From positions 1 through 20,061 of IMG/VR virus record IMGVR_UViG_3300031227_000568: DNA of 20,061 nt; one strand, written 5' to 3'. Position 1 is the first letter of the stretch, and every line of letters starts with the position of its first letter. The DNA is from a virus. Positions 7,347 to 16,600 of the stretch are shown here, one piece after another. Both the position numbers and the translations under genes were made by a program. The notes under the pieces are model-generated. The model was not told where the DNA came from, searched no databases, and was given only the letters and a program-made list of their open reading frames with translations.

Positions 7347-7823
7347 TTAGTCTTCCATTATATCCAGGCGCAGAACTTTTACCCACACCCGAACCTGGCC
7401 TTCCACTGTCGGTGCAGCATCAGCAACTGTAACTTGCACAATTACTTCTCCACCATCCTTGTACCACTTACCCACTCTTTGCCAGTTGGGTAGGGTTTTC
7501 TCTTCATTGGATATGGTTTCGTATCTTAATAGATAGTCACCAATCTCATCAGTATCGTTGCCATATACATCTCTTGCCTTGGCAGCAACAATGCTCTGCT
7601 CCAGAACAAAACCGTCTGCATCCAGAGCATCCCCGACTACCACTACTGCAGTTCCCGCGACAATCGGTACCTTAACTACTTCCACGAGTACATCCTTTAC
7701 AAAGGAATTCGAAGGAATGGTTATAGTATCAGTTTTTACCCCAGTGCTGAACCCAGTCTTAACCGCTGCAGTATCCCAGTACTCATCAGCATTGAAGTTT
7801 CTACTTGAAAATTGTTTTTTCAT
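7347..7823 (-). CDS. Probable minor capsid / decoration-type structural protein
   Basis: This is a 158-residue protein with AAGGAG four bases before the ATG. After a basic N-terminus (MKKQFSSRNF) it reads as a beta-sandwich. TDTITIPSNSFVKDVLVEVV is followed by a VVVVGDALDADGFVLEQS stretch, and the C-terminus has GGEVIVQVTVADAAPTVEGQVRVWVKVLRLD. The combination of 'iP.nsfV.dV...V' with 'vGd..daDgf' is one I know from small virion proteins encoded next to capsid genes, but not under one settled name. It follows the probable decoration gene by 58 bases, and the gap holds a strong hairpin. A head decoration, head-fibre or neck role fits; enzymatic function is unlikely. Confidence 0.6.
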   Translation of the reverse strand: MKKQFSSRNFNADEYWDTAAVKTGFSTGVKTDTITIPSNSFVKDVLVEVVKVPIVAGTAVVVVGDALDADGFVLEQSIVAAKARDVYGNDTDEIGDYLLRYETISNEEKTLPNWQRVGKWYKDGGEVIVQVTVADAAPTVEGQVRVWVKVLRLDIMED

Positions 7824-7840
7824 GCTACTCCTTAGAAGTA

Positions 7841-7869
7841 GAGGAGGGAGAATTATCTCCCCCCTCCTC
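7841..7869. other. Strong hairpin between two structural genes
   Basis: GAGGAGGGAGA (7841-7851) pairs with TCTCCC and TCCTC (7856-7869) around a four-base ATTA loop, with a three-cytosine bulge: 11 base pairs, mostly G-C. It is about eight bases upstream of the ribosome site of the 158-residue gene. In the minus-strand transcript it is not followed by a run of U, so it is not a standard intrinsic terminator. It may act as an RNA processing or stability element or modulate translation. Confidence 0.5.
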
Positions 7870-7881
7870 CGCTGTCTTCGC

Positions 7882-8700
7882 TTAGTGGTCGAGAGTCAGG
7901 AATACCAGAGAACCCTGTCCGGCTGCATCACAGATGGAGATAGGCCAACCGATTTCTGAGAGCGCAGCCATGTTGTCTACTGACGGGTCAATCTGGGCAG
8001 CGGTAGTACCTGCCATTGCCTTGTGTCCGGCATCTATGGCAGCATGGGTGAGGATACAGGCAGGGCCACTGGTCTGCATCCAGAAGTAATAGGATGCTGT
8101 CAGAGTAAGCATGTTCACTCCGACTGGTACTCCGGACATGGCAGCAGCAGAGGCGATTACGGAATCATAGACATTCTTCCGCAGACCCCAGAGAGAATTG
8201 CCTATAGTTGACGCCACTACCAGTGGGTCATACAGGGTGAAGATGCTGCCCGCGGCAGTACCTACCAGCGCAGCATGAGAGCGGATTTTGTAGACAGAGC
8301 CAAAGCCTAAGCCAGTGTTTATAAAGGCATAGCCTTCTTTGTAGAAGTTGGCTGCGACTGCCCCGTTGGTAGTTGAGGTTAACGAAATGGTGAAGGCACC
8401 GATTGCAGTGGTAGCATCAACTACCAAGTCCAGGTCATCTTCAGCATGGTTGACTATTGCAGTCTGCAGGACAGTACCAGGCCCCGGAGTACCCGCACCG
8501 TTCAAGGTGTAACGCCAGGTTCTCTCACCCTGAATAAGTTTGGTGCCAAGAGGAAATTCCTGGGTGGCTGACTGGGCGTAGGGGTTAAGGGTAGGAGAAC
8601 CATCCAACAGAGCAGCCATGCTAGCTACATTTGGAAACTCCAGTATGTAGCCTGAACGGTTCATTACTTTCCTCGTGTATAACTGGTTTCCAGTGGTCAT
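7882..8700 (-). CDS. Probable capsid decoration protein
   Basis: This is a 272-residue protein encoded directly after the major capsid gene, with GGGAG eight bases before the ATG. The order of segments matches a family I know from phage head operons. An FPLGTKLIQGERTWRYTLNG segment is followed by an AGAFTISLT-like strand, then EGYAFINTG..GFGSVYKIRSH, FTLYDPLVV and LTLTASYYFWMQTSGPACIL, and it ends with GQGSLVFLTLDH. Members of this group are annotated as head decoration or stabilising proteins. They are beta-rich, bind the outside of the capsid and are made in large amounts. The position after the capsid protein supports this. There is no membrane segment or catalytic motif. A fibre on the head surface is the alternative. 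Confidence 0.65.
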   Translation of the reverse strand: MTTGNQLYTRKVMNRSGYILEFPNVASMAALLDGSPTLNPYAQSATQEFPLGTKLIQGERTWRYTLNGAGTPGPGTVLQTAIVNHAEDDLDLVVDATTAIGAFTISLTSTTNGAVAANFYKEGYAFINTGLGFGSVYKIRSHAALVGTAAGSIFTLYDPLVVASTIGNSLWGLRKNVYDSVIASAAAMSGVPVGVNMLTLTASYYFWMQTSGPACILTHAAIDAGHKAMAGTTAAQIDPSVDNMAALSEIGWPISICDAAGQGSLVFLTLDH

Positions 8701-8714
8701 TTTTATTTCTCCCT

Positions 8715-8731
8715 TTTAGCTTTCGGCTAAA
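8715..8731. other. Small hairpin upstream of the decoration gene
   Basis: TTTAGC (8715-8720) and GCTAAA (8726-8731) form a six-pair stem with a five-base loop, just before the ribosome site of the decoration gene in the 67-base gap after the capsid gene. A second weaker inverted pair (GGATG at 8747-8751, CATCC at 8761-8765) lies next to the capsid stop. No U-run follows either, so a terminator is not supported. Confidence 0.35.
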
Positions 8732-8767
8732 CACTCTAAGCTAGGAGGATGTTAAGATTTCATCCAC

Positions 8768-9838
8768 CTATATGATTACTGCCACGTCATCCACGTCATA
8801 CTGCCTACCAAGGCACTGGGATGACGGGAGTATCAGGGCGCCGTAGTTGACCAGACGGATACCGCCTGCATCGTAGTCCTCCAGTTCCGGGAAACGCACC
8901 AGTTTATAGAAGTCCCCCTGGCCCTTCGTTCCGCCATAGCAGAAGTAGATACCGGGGTTTGAACTCATCACGTCTCCGTCACCATACTTGAGTCCAAATA
9001 TGGAATAGGTCTTGTCAGTTGAATACAGAGCCCTTGCATTGGCAGACGAGCCTGTGCCAGTGGCACTCTCTTCGCCAACCAGGAAGTCAGTCCGGGTGAG
9101 AGGAATACCATCCCAGAAGAGGACTCTCTTGCCCAGTTCATTGTACCCCATTGAGATAAAGGCCATGCTGGTAGTGTTGGCGGCAGCCTGCAGAATACCA
9201 CGCTCCTGGTAAGTGGCATCCATTCTTCGGACAATCTCGTAAGGCATCAGAAGTTCATCCACTCCGTGCTTCATGGAGTCCACCAGGACACGGAGAAGAG
9301 AAAGACTCAACCCCACATTACCGTTGTTGATGTTCTTCGGGTCATAGGCACTTCCGGCAGTGTATGGCGTACCGTGTTCTGCCGCCAGAGCATGAAGACC
9401 GTCAAACTGTTTGTTACTGGTGTAGGTATAATCGGCGTAGATAATCCGGGCGCCGACTCGCCTCTTCAACCCCTTCTCACACTCCAGCAGCATCCTGGCC
9501 TCGTAGTTGTTGTAGGTACCGTAGATACCCTCAACGTAGTGGTCAAGTTTGCGCTGGATATAACTGCGCCTCAGGGTCATTTCCTTCTCATCGTACTCGA
9601 CATCATCAGACCAGGACAACTGCTCGCCGATGTCAATGTCAGCTACCGCATCTTCGGTAGTTGTTTTCTCTCTCAGCCACTCGACTTTGAGACCAGTACC
9701 CGCAGCCTGGGCTACAGGAAATCTCTCCACCGGATTGACACGTTTGATGTCTTCCTCGAAGACACCGGGAACTTTCAATGACTGAGTAAGCTTTTGCGCC
9801 TCAGCCAGAGTCTTCCAATGTCCACCACTGTCAACCAT
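8768..9838 (-). CDS. Major capsid protein (HK97-like fold)
   Basis: This is a 356-residue protein that directly follows the scaffold gene (19-base gap), with AAGGAG eight bases before its ATG. It assembles the icosahedral head. The layout agrees with an HK97-like fold. There is a short N-arm and a probable E-loop at about residues 47-80 (GTGLKVEW onwards, charged and strand-like). A long spine helix follows at about 109-135 (NYEARMLLECEKGLKRRVGA), then the FDGL motif at 145-148 that is typical of this group, and a mixed A-domain region afterwards. The C-terminus (ALILPSSQCLGRQYDVDDVAVII) is strand-rich. Length is normal for the family. No maturation protease gene is visible nearby. The assignment rests on order and pattern, which agree well. 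Confidence 0.85.
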   Translation of the reverse strand: MVDSGGHWKTLAEAQKLTQSLKVPGVFEEDIKRVNPVERFPVAQAAGTGLKVEWLREKTTTEDAVADIDIGEQLSWSDDVEYDEKEMTLRRSYIQRKLDHYVEGIYGTYNNYEARMLLECEKGLKRRVGARIIYADYTYTSNKQFDGLHALAAEHGTPYTAGSAYDPKNINNGNVGLSLSLLRVLVDSMKHGVDELLMPYEIVRRMDATYQERGILQAAANTTSMAFISMGYNELGKRVLFWDGIPLTRTDFLVGEESATGTGSSANARALYSTDKTYSIFGLKYGDGDVMSSNPGIYFCYGGTKGQGDFYKLVRFPELEDYDAGGIRLVNYGALILPSSQCLGRQYDVDDVAVII

Positions 9839-9857
9839 AATTTTTACTCCTTAGTTA

Positions 9858-10520
9858 TTAACCTGCCGGGTTGCGTACTCCACGAACAGGAGTAGCATCA
9901 AGTACCTTTGAGGCTCTCTCCATCTCTGTCATCGGTGTTGCGCTAGAAGTGAATCCACCGAGAGCATAGTTTCCAGGTCCTCTGGGATTTGTTGATAGAG
10001 CCTTCAGGGCTTCTTCAAAAGAATCAAGCTGTGTGCTGTCTTTTTGAAGGAGGCTTTGACCAGCTTCAGAATCCGCCGGGATATTGTAGGATGCCATGAT
10101 GAGTTTCCTCTTCATATCCAGTAAAGAAGTGTTGGCGGTAGTGAGGTCGGTCTTAGCAGTTTCAGCTTCCTGCTTAATTCTCGATGTCTCTTCGGCAGAA
10201 ACATCTCCCGTACTACGGGCATCAGTGGCTTCTTTAAGAGCAGCGTTTGCCTTGGCTACTTCCTGATTAGACTCAGATACCTGAAGACTCAGTTTATCAA
10301 CTGCGTCCTTATGTACTGTCTGAGCTTCATCTAGTCGCCCCTGCAAACTCCCCTTCGCAGCGATTAAGTCAGACTCTCTGACAAACTTCTTACCGTCTAC
10401 CGTTACCACTCCATCAATTACTTCAAACTTCGGAGCGTCACTGATAGGCGGAGAAGCAGGTGTAGTCTCCCCTTCGCTAACCGGGGCATTGGGTATATTC
10501 TGTTCTCCGTTTGTAACCAT
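9858..10520 (-). CDS. Capsid scaffolding protein
   Basis: This is a 220-residue, mostly hydrophilic protein encoded immediately before the major capsid gene, the standard place for scaffold. GGAGG lies nine bases before the ATG. The N-terminus is Pro-, Thr- and Glu-rich and disordered-looking. VTVDGKKFVRESDLIAAKGS at about 39-58 is a segment often seen in phage scaffolds. Residues about 55-150 are a long Ala-, Glu-, Lys-, Gln-rich coiled coil. The C-terminal 40 residues are Gly-, Ser- and Arg-containing (PVRGVRNPAG), probably the capsid-binding end. Scaffold directs capsid subunit assembly and leaves the prohead before maturation. It is the first gene after the promoter in the gap. No protease domain is fused to it. 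Confidence 0.85.
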   Translation of the reverse strand: MVTNGEQNIPNAPVSEGETTPASPPISDAPKFEVIDGVVTVDGKKFVRESDLIAAKGSLQGRLDEAQTVHKDAVDKLSLQVSESNQEVAKANAALKEATDARSTGDVSAEETSRIKQEAETAKTDLTTANTSLLDMKRKLIMASYNIPADSEAGQSLLQKDSTQLDSFEEALKALSTNPRGPGNYALGGFTSSATPMTEMERASKVLDATPVRGVRNPAG

Positions 10521-10542
10521 CTTGCTTTGCCTCCATTACTAT

Positions 10543-10571
10543 AGTCTACCACAATTAAATACGGCTGTCAA
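10543..10571 (-). promoter_or_regulatory. Sigma70-type promoter for the scaffold-capsid operon
   Basis: On the minus strand a perfect TTGACA (10566-10571) is followed by a 17-base spacer and TAGACT (10543-10548, four of six matches to TATAAT). The spacer ends in TGG, giving an extended -10. Transcription would start near 10536, about 16 bases before the scaffold ATG, leaving a short leader that holds GGAGG. It is the only intergenic gap of any size in the head region, and it would raise expression of scaffold and capsid relative to the upstream terminase and giant-protein genes. Activity is inferred. Confidence 0.7.
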
Positions 10572-10619
10572 GTATAAATAATAATACATATATAATGTTA
10601 TAGCGATTATTTTTTATAC
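10572..10619. repeat. AT-rich inverted repeat abutting the promoter -35 box
   Basis: GTATAAATAATAAT (10572-10585) and ATTATTTTTTATAC (10606-10619) are inverted copies matching at 13 of 14 positions, with a 20-base spacer that itself contains ACAT/ATGT arms. One arm touches the -35 hexamer, the other ends two bases from the stop codon of the giant gene. It may be an operator for a repressor or activator, or a weak hairpin that ends upstream transcription. It has no G-C core, so a classical terminator is unlikely. Confidence 0.55.
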
Positions 10620-10620
10620 A

Positions 10621-13600
10621 CTACTCCACCATGCTTTCTTTCAAGTACTGCTTAGTCATATCATTATACATTTCCTCAGCAGTGGTGGTTATGAAAGAGT
10701 CAGTGTTGCCGAAGAAATAAGACCATGCGTCTAACTCCGGGTCAGCGTAGCGAAGGCGTTGGCGAGCTTCTCTCACATTAGTATTGAAGCCTGCGATTAG
10801 CTTCTCGCCATCAGGTCCTATGACTTCTTTCAATGCTTCACGCTCTGTCCCTCGGGCTACTTCATACCTCCTTATTTGCTGACGTTCTTCGTCAGAATAC
10901 TGACCCATTACAATGGTTCGGACGTTTCTGTAAGGTCTGAGGTATTCTCGGCTCACAGACCAGTACAGACGTTCCATCGGAGTCCAGTCAGACTGAATCC
11001 TGGTTAACAATCTCTGCCTATGTGTTTCATCAAGAGACTCTAACAACGCATCTACATGAGCGTAGTATGTGTCGAAGTCTAACTCCATTCGGTCAGAATC
11101 CCAGTTGTATTTGAGTTCAGGCTCAAGCTCATAGTAATACCAAAGGAGTTCCTGGTCAGCACCGTAAGTTGGAGTGACAACGCCCTTCTCTCTCAACCAT
11201 GCCTCACGTTCTTCCAGAGTCTTTGGCACGTCTTTGTATGCAGGACTCTCGCCGAGAACTCTCGCTGCTTCGCCTTGCTGAGACTTAATACTTCCCACAG
11301 CAGATTTCCACTGGTCAGGACCTATCTCCCCTGTCACTCTCTGCCGATTCAAGTCTACAATGGAGGGCCTGACTAACTCCCCATCTTCGTACAACCCAGT
11401 GTACCGAGCTTCAGTTGACATCTTTTCCAGAGTCTCATAATAATCTCTGATTTTTATTTCCATGTTCTGCCAGCCAGAAGGTAATAGTGGAGTAACCATT
11501 CCCTGCCATCGTCTGAAGTCCTCATTTTGGTATAGGAGTTTCTGCTGCAGTACATCTAACTTATAGTAATCACTGAACCGTTTGCCAGTGACTGCACTCA
11601 TCCGGTCAATCTGTTGTTGGATAGAAACTGGTACACCTGTAGCCTCCTCAATAGCCAGGCCCATTTCTCTCTTAATATCTTCATATTCTTCAGGACGAAT
11701 CCTGAATATCCCGGACTGTTCCATTAGAATCCCCTTCAGTCCGTTTGCTTCGGCTTCTGCCCTTAGCCAGATTTTTTCCTCGCCTTCCTCCAACTTAATC
11801 CCCTGCTGCACCTTACTCCATATATCGTCTGCATCGTAGCCATGTTTGCCTAGAGTAAGCATTGTCTGGAAGTCTCGGTAACGGTCAGGGAAGAAATGGT
11901 CTATAACCTTACCCATATGCTCAGGAGACAATGCCCGGAGAGCGGATAGTCCAGTTTTCATAAAGGCTGGCAGTACCTCATTAAACTCAGGTTTGTCTCC
12001 TACAGTAGCTCCCCATACAGTAATAGGAGCCATGATATGTATGCCGGGGTAGAAACCTGCTCTGCCTATAGTGTCAATCTGCTCCATACCTGGCATGGCA
12101 TCGTAGTACTCAGGGAAGTCTTTCATAAAGAATCTTCTCATACCGCCAGCCCAGATAGAGCCTCTGAGAGGATTGAGTTGTAAGTCAGTCCCTGGGATAG
12201 GAATGTAACCACCGTCAGTGTTGTCCATGTATCTAGCCATACCAGTCATTGTGCCGGGAGTCCGCATCCATGTTCTAGGCATCCACTTCCAACGGAAGGC
12301 CTCGTAAGTCCAGAAGGGAAAGATAGCTCTCATAGTTTCATCTATGACATTGGCATCATCGTAAGTAGGGTATGCAAGTTCGTGCATTTCCCTGGCTCGA
12401 GTCATGGCTTGTTCTTTCTTGTCTAACCAAGCTGCCTGGTCAGGAGTCGTAACACCAGGCTTGCCAACCTTTGAAACAGCCTTAGCAGGTCTAATAATAT
12501 CATCCTTAAGAACTATAAACCAAGTATCTAAGTCTATGGCATCGTATCCGGCCTTCTTAGCAGCATTTACTATAAGCTCTTCGCCAGTCCAGTCATACAA
12601 CTCATCTTGCCAATCGTCACCAAACTTGGATACCATATCAGGTTCTATGCCAAGTAGCTTAACAGCCTCCTCCTCACTTTCTGCGACCAGAGGTTTAGAA
12701 GGGCTGAATGTAGACTCGACTACTTCAGGCCCGAACATATCAACTGCTTCTTCTTTGCTCGTAGTATAAAACTGGTGCTCTGCCCATTTTTCTTTCTGGA
12801 CTGCTTCCCCCAAACCTCTATAGTAAACCTTACCTTCTTTATATGTACCAGGGAGTTTTGCTTCTGGAACATCTGTCTTATACATTGAACTTCCCTTCAC
12901 ATCTTCCGCCACTCCACTAACATACTTCCTCCACTTCACTACATCAGTTTCATCCATCTTAACTGTAGCATGGAGTCTATTCAATTCTTGCCTGATGTCA
13001 TCCAACTGCATTACAGTGGGAGAGTCAGGGGTCAGTGTACTTGGTTCCATGCCGAGGTTCCGCCAGAGTTGGTCATAGACTTCTCCTATAGCATCACTAC
13101 TAAATCCAATGTCTGCGGCAGATGTTTCAAACTTCCTAGCATATGCGTCTGCCTGATTTTTGATGTATAGTACAAAGTCTTCCTTTGGTCTGATAGTACT
13201 ATGGTGATGTACCCGAGTCAGTCCTCTATACACATCATCGCCGGAGACTCCGAACAGGTAACTGATATGGCTTGGAGTTAGTTTACCTGCAACTGGCATG
13301 AGGGTTTCAGGAAGATACGGAGCCTTTCCTGCAGATGTCAAGAATGACCGACTCGCATCCAGACGGAGATTCTTAAGTTTCCTTGCATTGATGGTATGAG
13401 TATTCCATACTACAGACTTATCAAGTCGCTGCTGTTTCCAGAATCTGTCACTCGCTGCAATTCTAGCATCAACATCTTTAATCGCACGGATTTTCTTTCT
13501 GGTATTAGGGATGACTGACTCAATCTTACTCAGTTCATTTCTCGTAGCCATTACGTTGGAGTTTTCCAGACGATATAAGTCAGCAAGGCTATCCACTGAG

Positions 13601-16600
13601 GACTTCTGCTGAGGAGTCAACGGAGCATCTACAGTCCCTGTAAAACGCTTTAACTCGTCTACTATCTTGTCCATCTGAACCTTGGACTCTTCCATGAACT
13701 TTCCAAGCAGTTTATTAGAGCCAGTGTGAAAGTCATCTACTTCTTTCCCAGGCTTGAGCTTCTGACTCCTCAATTCCACTAGACTTCTATAGTCATGTAT
13801 CCTTTCATCCACAGCATTCTGGATACCTGTGATATTCTCCAGGTCTCCTAATAGTTCATCAAGATTCTTGGGTGCATGAGAGGCAGGCTCCATGAGTTCT
13901 TTACTGAAATAACCTGGGATAGTTTGTTTGTAGCCAGTACCAGTATACATTAACTTATGCTTGTCTTTGGATACAATAGTTACTTTGCTATATCCTCGTT
14001 CTTTAGCTAAGTTATGAATTACTGTATCCATGTCTAGCATGAATCTGCGGTTAAGTTTGCCAACAGCAGTTACCTCTAGCTCAGAAATCACCATCTCGTC
14101 AGGAGTTGCGCCGGGATGAAAGGTAAGCTTACCTACATCTTCGCCATCTAAACGGATAGGTGCGTCAGAGAACACAAGTCCTTCAGTCACATCTCCTAGA
14201 CCTATGTCTTGGCTAAGTTCATCCAGCAGTGTAGCTGTGTTTGTGTAGGCCTTGACAAAGTCATCTGCTTCAGTCTGCATGGCATCAATCTGTTTAGTCA
14301 GGCTTACCAAAGACATCTCTTGTTCTTCCGCCACCCTCGCTGCCATTCTACCGTCAATGTCTGCAAAGATGCTACCGTCCAGTATCTCATTCCTGATACC
14401 TACTTTTGTGCCTGTACGTACATCAGTACATTTGTCAAAGGTTTTGCCGAGTTGCTGAGAAATCTGTCTCTTCTCAAGCTCTAGTACATCTACTTCCAGA
14501 TGCGCTGCAACGGCTTCATATCCTACAGTAGCGTCCTGAATCATTACTCTCTCAACATCTGTTATATCTTTGGGAGAGTACTTACCTATCTGCTCAAGCT
14601 CGTTACGACGAGTAAGTACGAAGTCTGCCAACTGCTGCATTTCATCCGGGGCAGTTTCATACAGTGCCTTCATATAATGTACTTGATAGTCGTATGACCG
14701 CTGAATAGTAGTCATTTCTTCCCACATGTCATTGTAGGATTGGAAGTCTGTCAGCTTGTATTCTTTACCTCTAATGCTAATACTCTTGCCTATGTCACGG
14801 CCTCGAAACTTTACCCCTTTAGTAATGAAAGGTATTTTGCCATTATTGAACGCAGTAGTGCTACCAGTCTTTGGGTCTACCAAAGCCATTTCCATTCTCT
14901 GTGCGCCACGCTCTGCCATCTGTAACTCATACGGTGCGTTTGTGAGGCCTCGGAATAGACGGTTAGTTTCAGCTACTCCGCCATAACTTTTCGGATATAG
15001 TATCTCCCCACCGCCGAGAAAACTCCGCTGCATGTTCTCGAGGAAGTTAAAAGGCCCGAAATTGGCAAAGAGTAAATTCCACCGAGCATAAGGCATTACG
15101 ACCTTGCGCTCAAAGTTAACTAAACGAGATGCGTGGAGAAACCTGTCAGATACTCGGCTAACCCATGATACGGCTCTTCCCGCCTGGGTCATGTGAGTTG
15201 CTAGCGGACTGGCAAGATTTGCATAACGATTCTCTACCGCATTGTCAAACATGGAGATGAGTTGAGTTGTAGGATTCTCTCCCTTAAACGGTTTCAATGC
15301 TCCTGCAATGATGTCGTCTTTTAGCACCGCTAACTTCGCCATTACTTTATTAAAGGAAGCATCAGTCTGAATCAGCCCTAACTTAGTAATAATGTTGCCT
15401 GATGTTATCTGAGGACTTTGTCCGGAGAACATATTGAGGACTTCGTCATTCAGGCGACTGAGACGGATAGTATCAAATTCAAAGCCTTCATCTACTACAC
15501 CTTTCAGAATAGCTCCCCACTCGTCTGAACCTATGTACTTGAACTCCATTAACTCAGTTCCAGTTTTCACCATAAGGTCATGGCCTTCGCCAGGTCTTTC
15601 TATCGCAGCATTGACACAGGCCTCAGCAGTTTCACGTAGTTCTCTCGCAGTCAGTCCTGTCATATTTCTTACATTAGGAAATGCTCTGTCTGCCACAGCC
15701 TTGAAATTCATGGAAGTCTGACGAGCAAAGTTCCTGGACATCTGAGTTATGGTTCTGGGTATCTGATATCCTGCTCCAGAAAGCCAGAAGCCTCCTTTAA
15801 CAGGAGCACTGATAAGCCAGAAAGCACCTTTGACAGGAACCAATGCTGCCTTCATTCCAGCCTTAAACACTAAGTCAGAAGTCTCTGCAAAGCCACTTTC
15901 CATTGCACCTACGAAAGGACCGATTCTGCTGCCTACAGTTTTCAGTCCAACTCTGGTAAGACTTCTTCCCGCCATTTTTGCAGCGGCAGTTCCGAAACCT
16001 ATTCCAATGTAGGAAGTGAGGTCAAAGGCAGTCTCAATTCCCATACGCATAAGCCAGTTCATGTCTGTCTCACTCATAGCCAAGGCGTAGGATGCCCAGT
16101 CTGTCTCACCCTTACTTTTGTAGTACTGGTAAGTATCGTGCATTCTCCCGGCAAGAGTTTCATCGTCAGTCTTAAATAACTTATGCACTCCAATGATTGC
16201 AGCAGAGGCTAATGGTCTTGGAAGCATGTCGAAGTACTTATCTAACAGTTGAATCGAACCCATGACAGGCTGGACGAACATCAAGTTGGCAAACTCGCCA
16301 GGAGTTAACTCAGGGGACTCAGGCTGAAGTAAACCAGCCCGGATTAGATTCAGACGGTCAGTTTCCTTTGCCCAGGCACTGGCTCGCTCTCTCAGATACA
16401 CATCTAACTCTACCTGAGTTTCCTCGTCAAGTTGCATGTACGACAAGGTTTTCCTCATGTTCTCGGCAGTCAACCCCTCAGGCATGTCTATTGCAAAAGG
16501 CTGCATAGACCGCTCAAGTTCGTCAATCGCTAAGTTATGGACTGCCCGAGTCTCCAGCTTCGGCTCAGACAATATCTCAGTTACAATTTTATTCTGGGCA

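Noticed and set aside
8715-8765. Intrinsic terminator after the capsid gene
   Set aside because: The hairpins are short (five or six pairs) and no U-run follows on the minus-strand transcript.
9266-9781. Plus-strand open frame of 171 residues
   Set aside because: It is fully antisense to the well-supported major capsid gene, with no ribosome site and no recognisable motif.
10586-10605. Phage attachment site or replication origin in the AT-rich gap
   Set aside because: There is no integrase or replication gene nearby and no direct repeats or iterons; an operator or weak hairpin explains the inverted repeat better.
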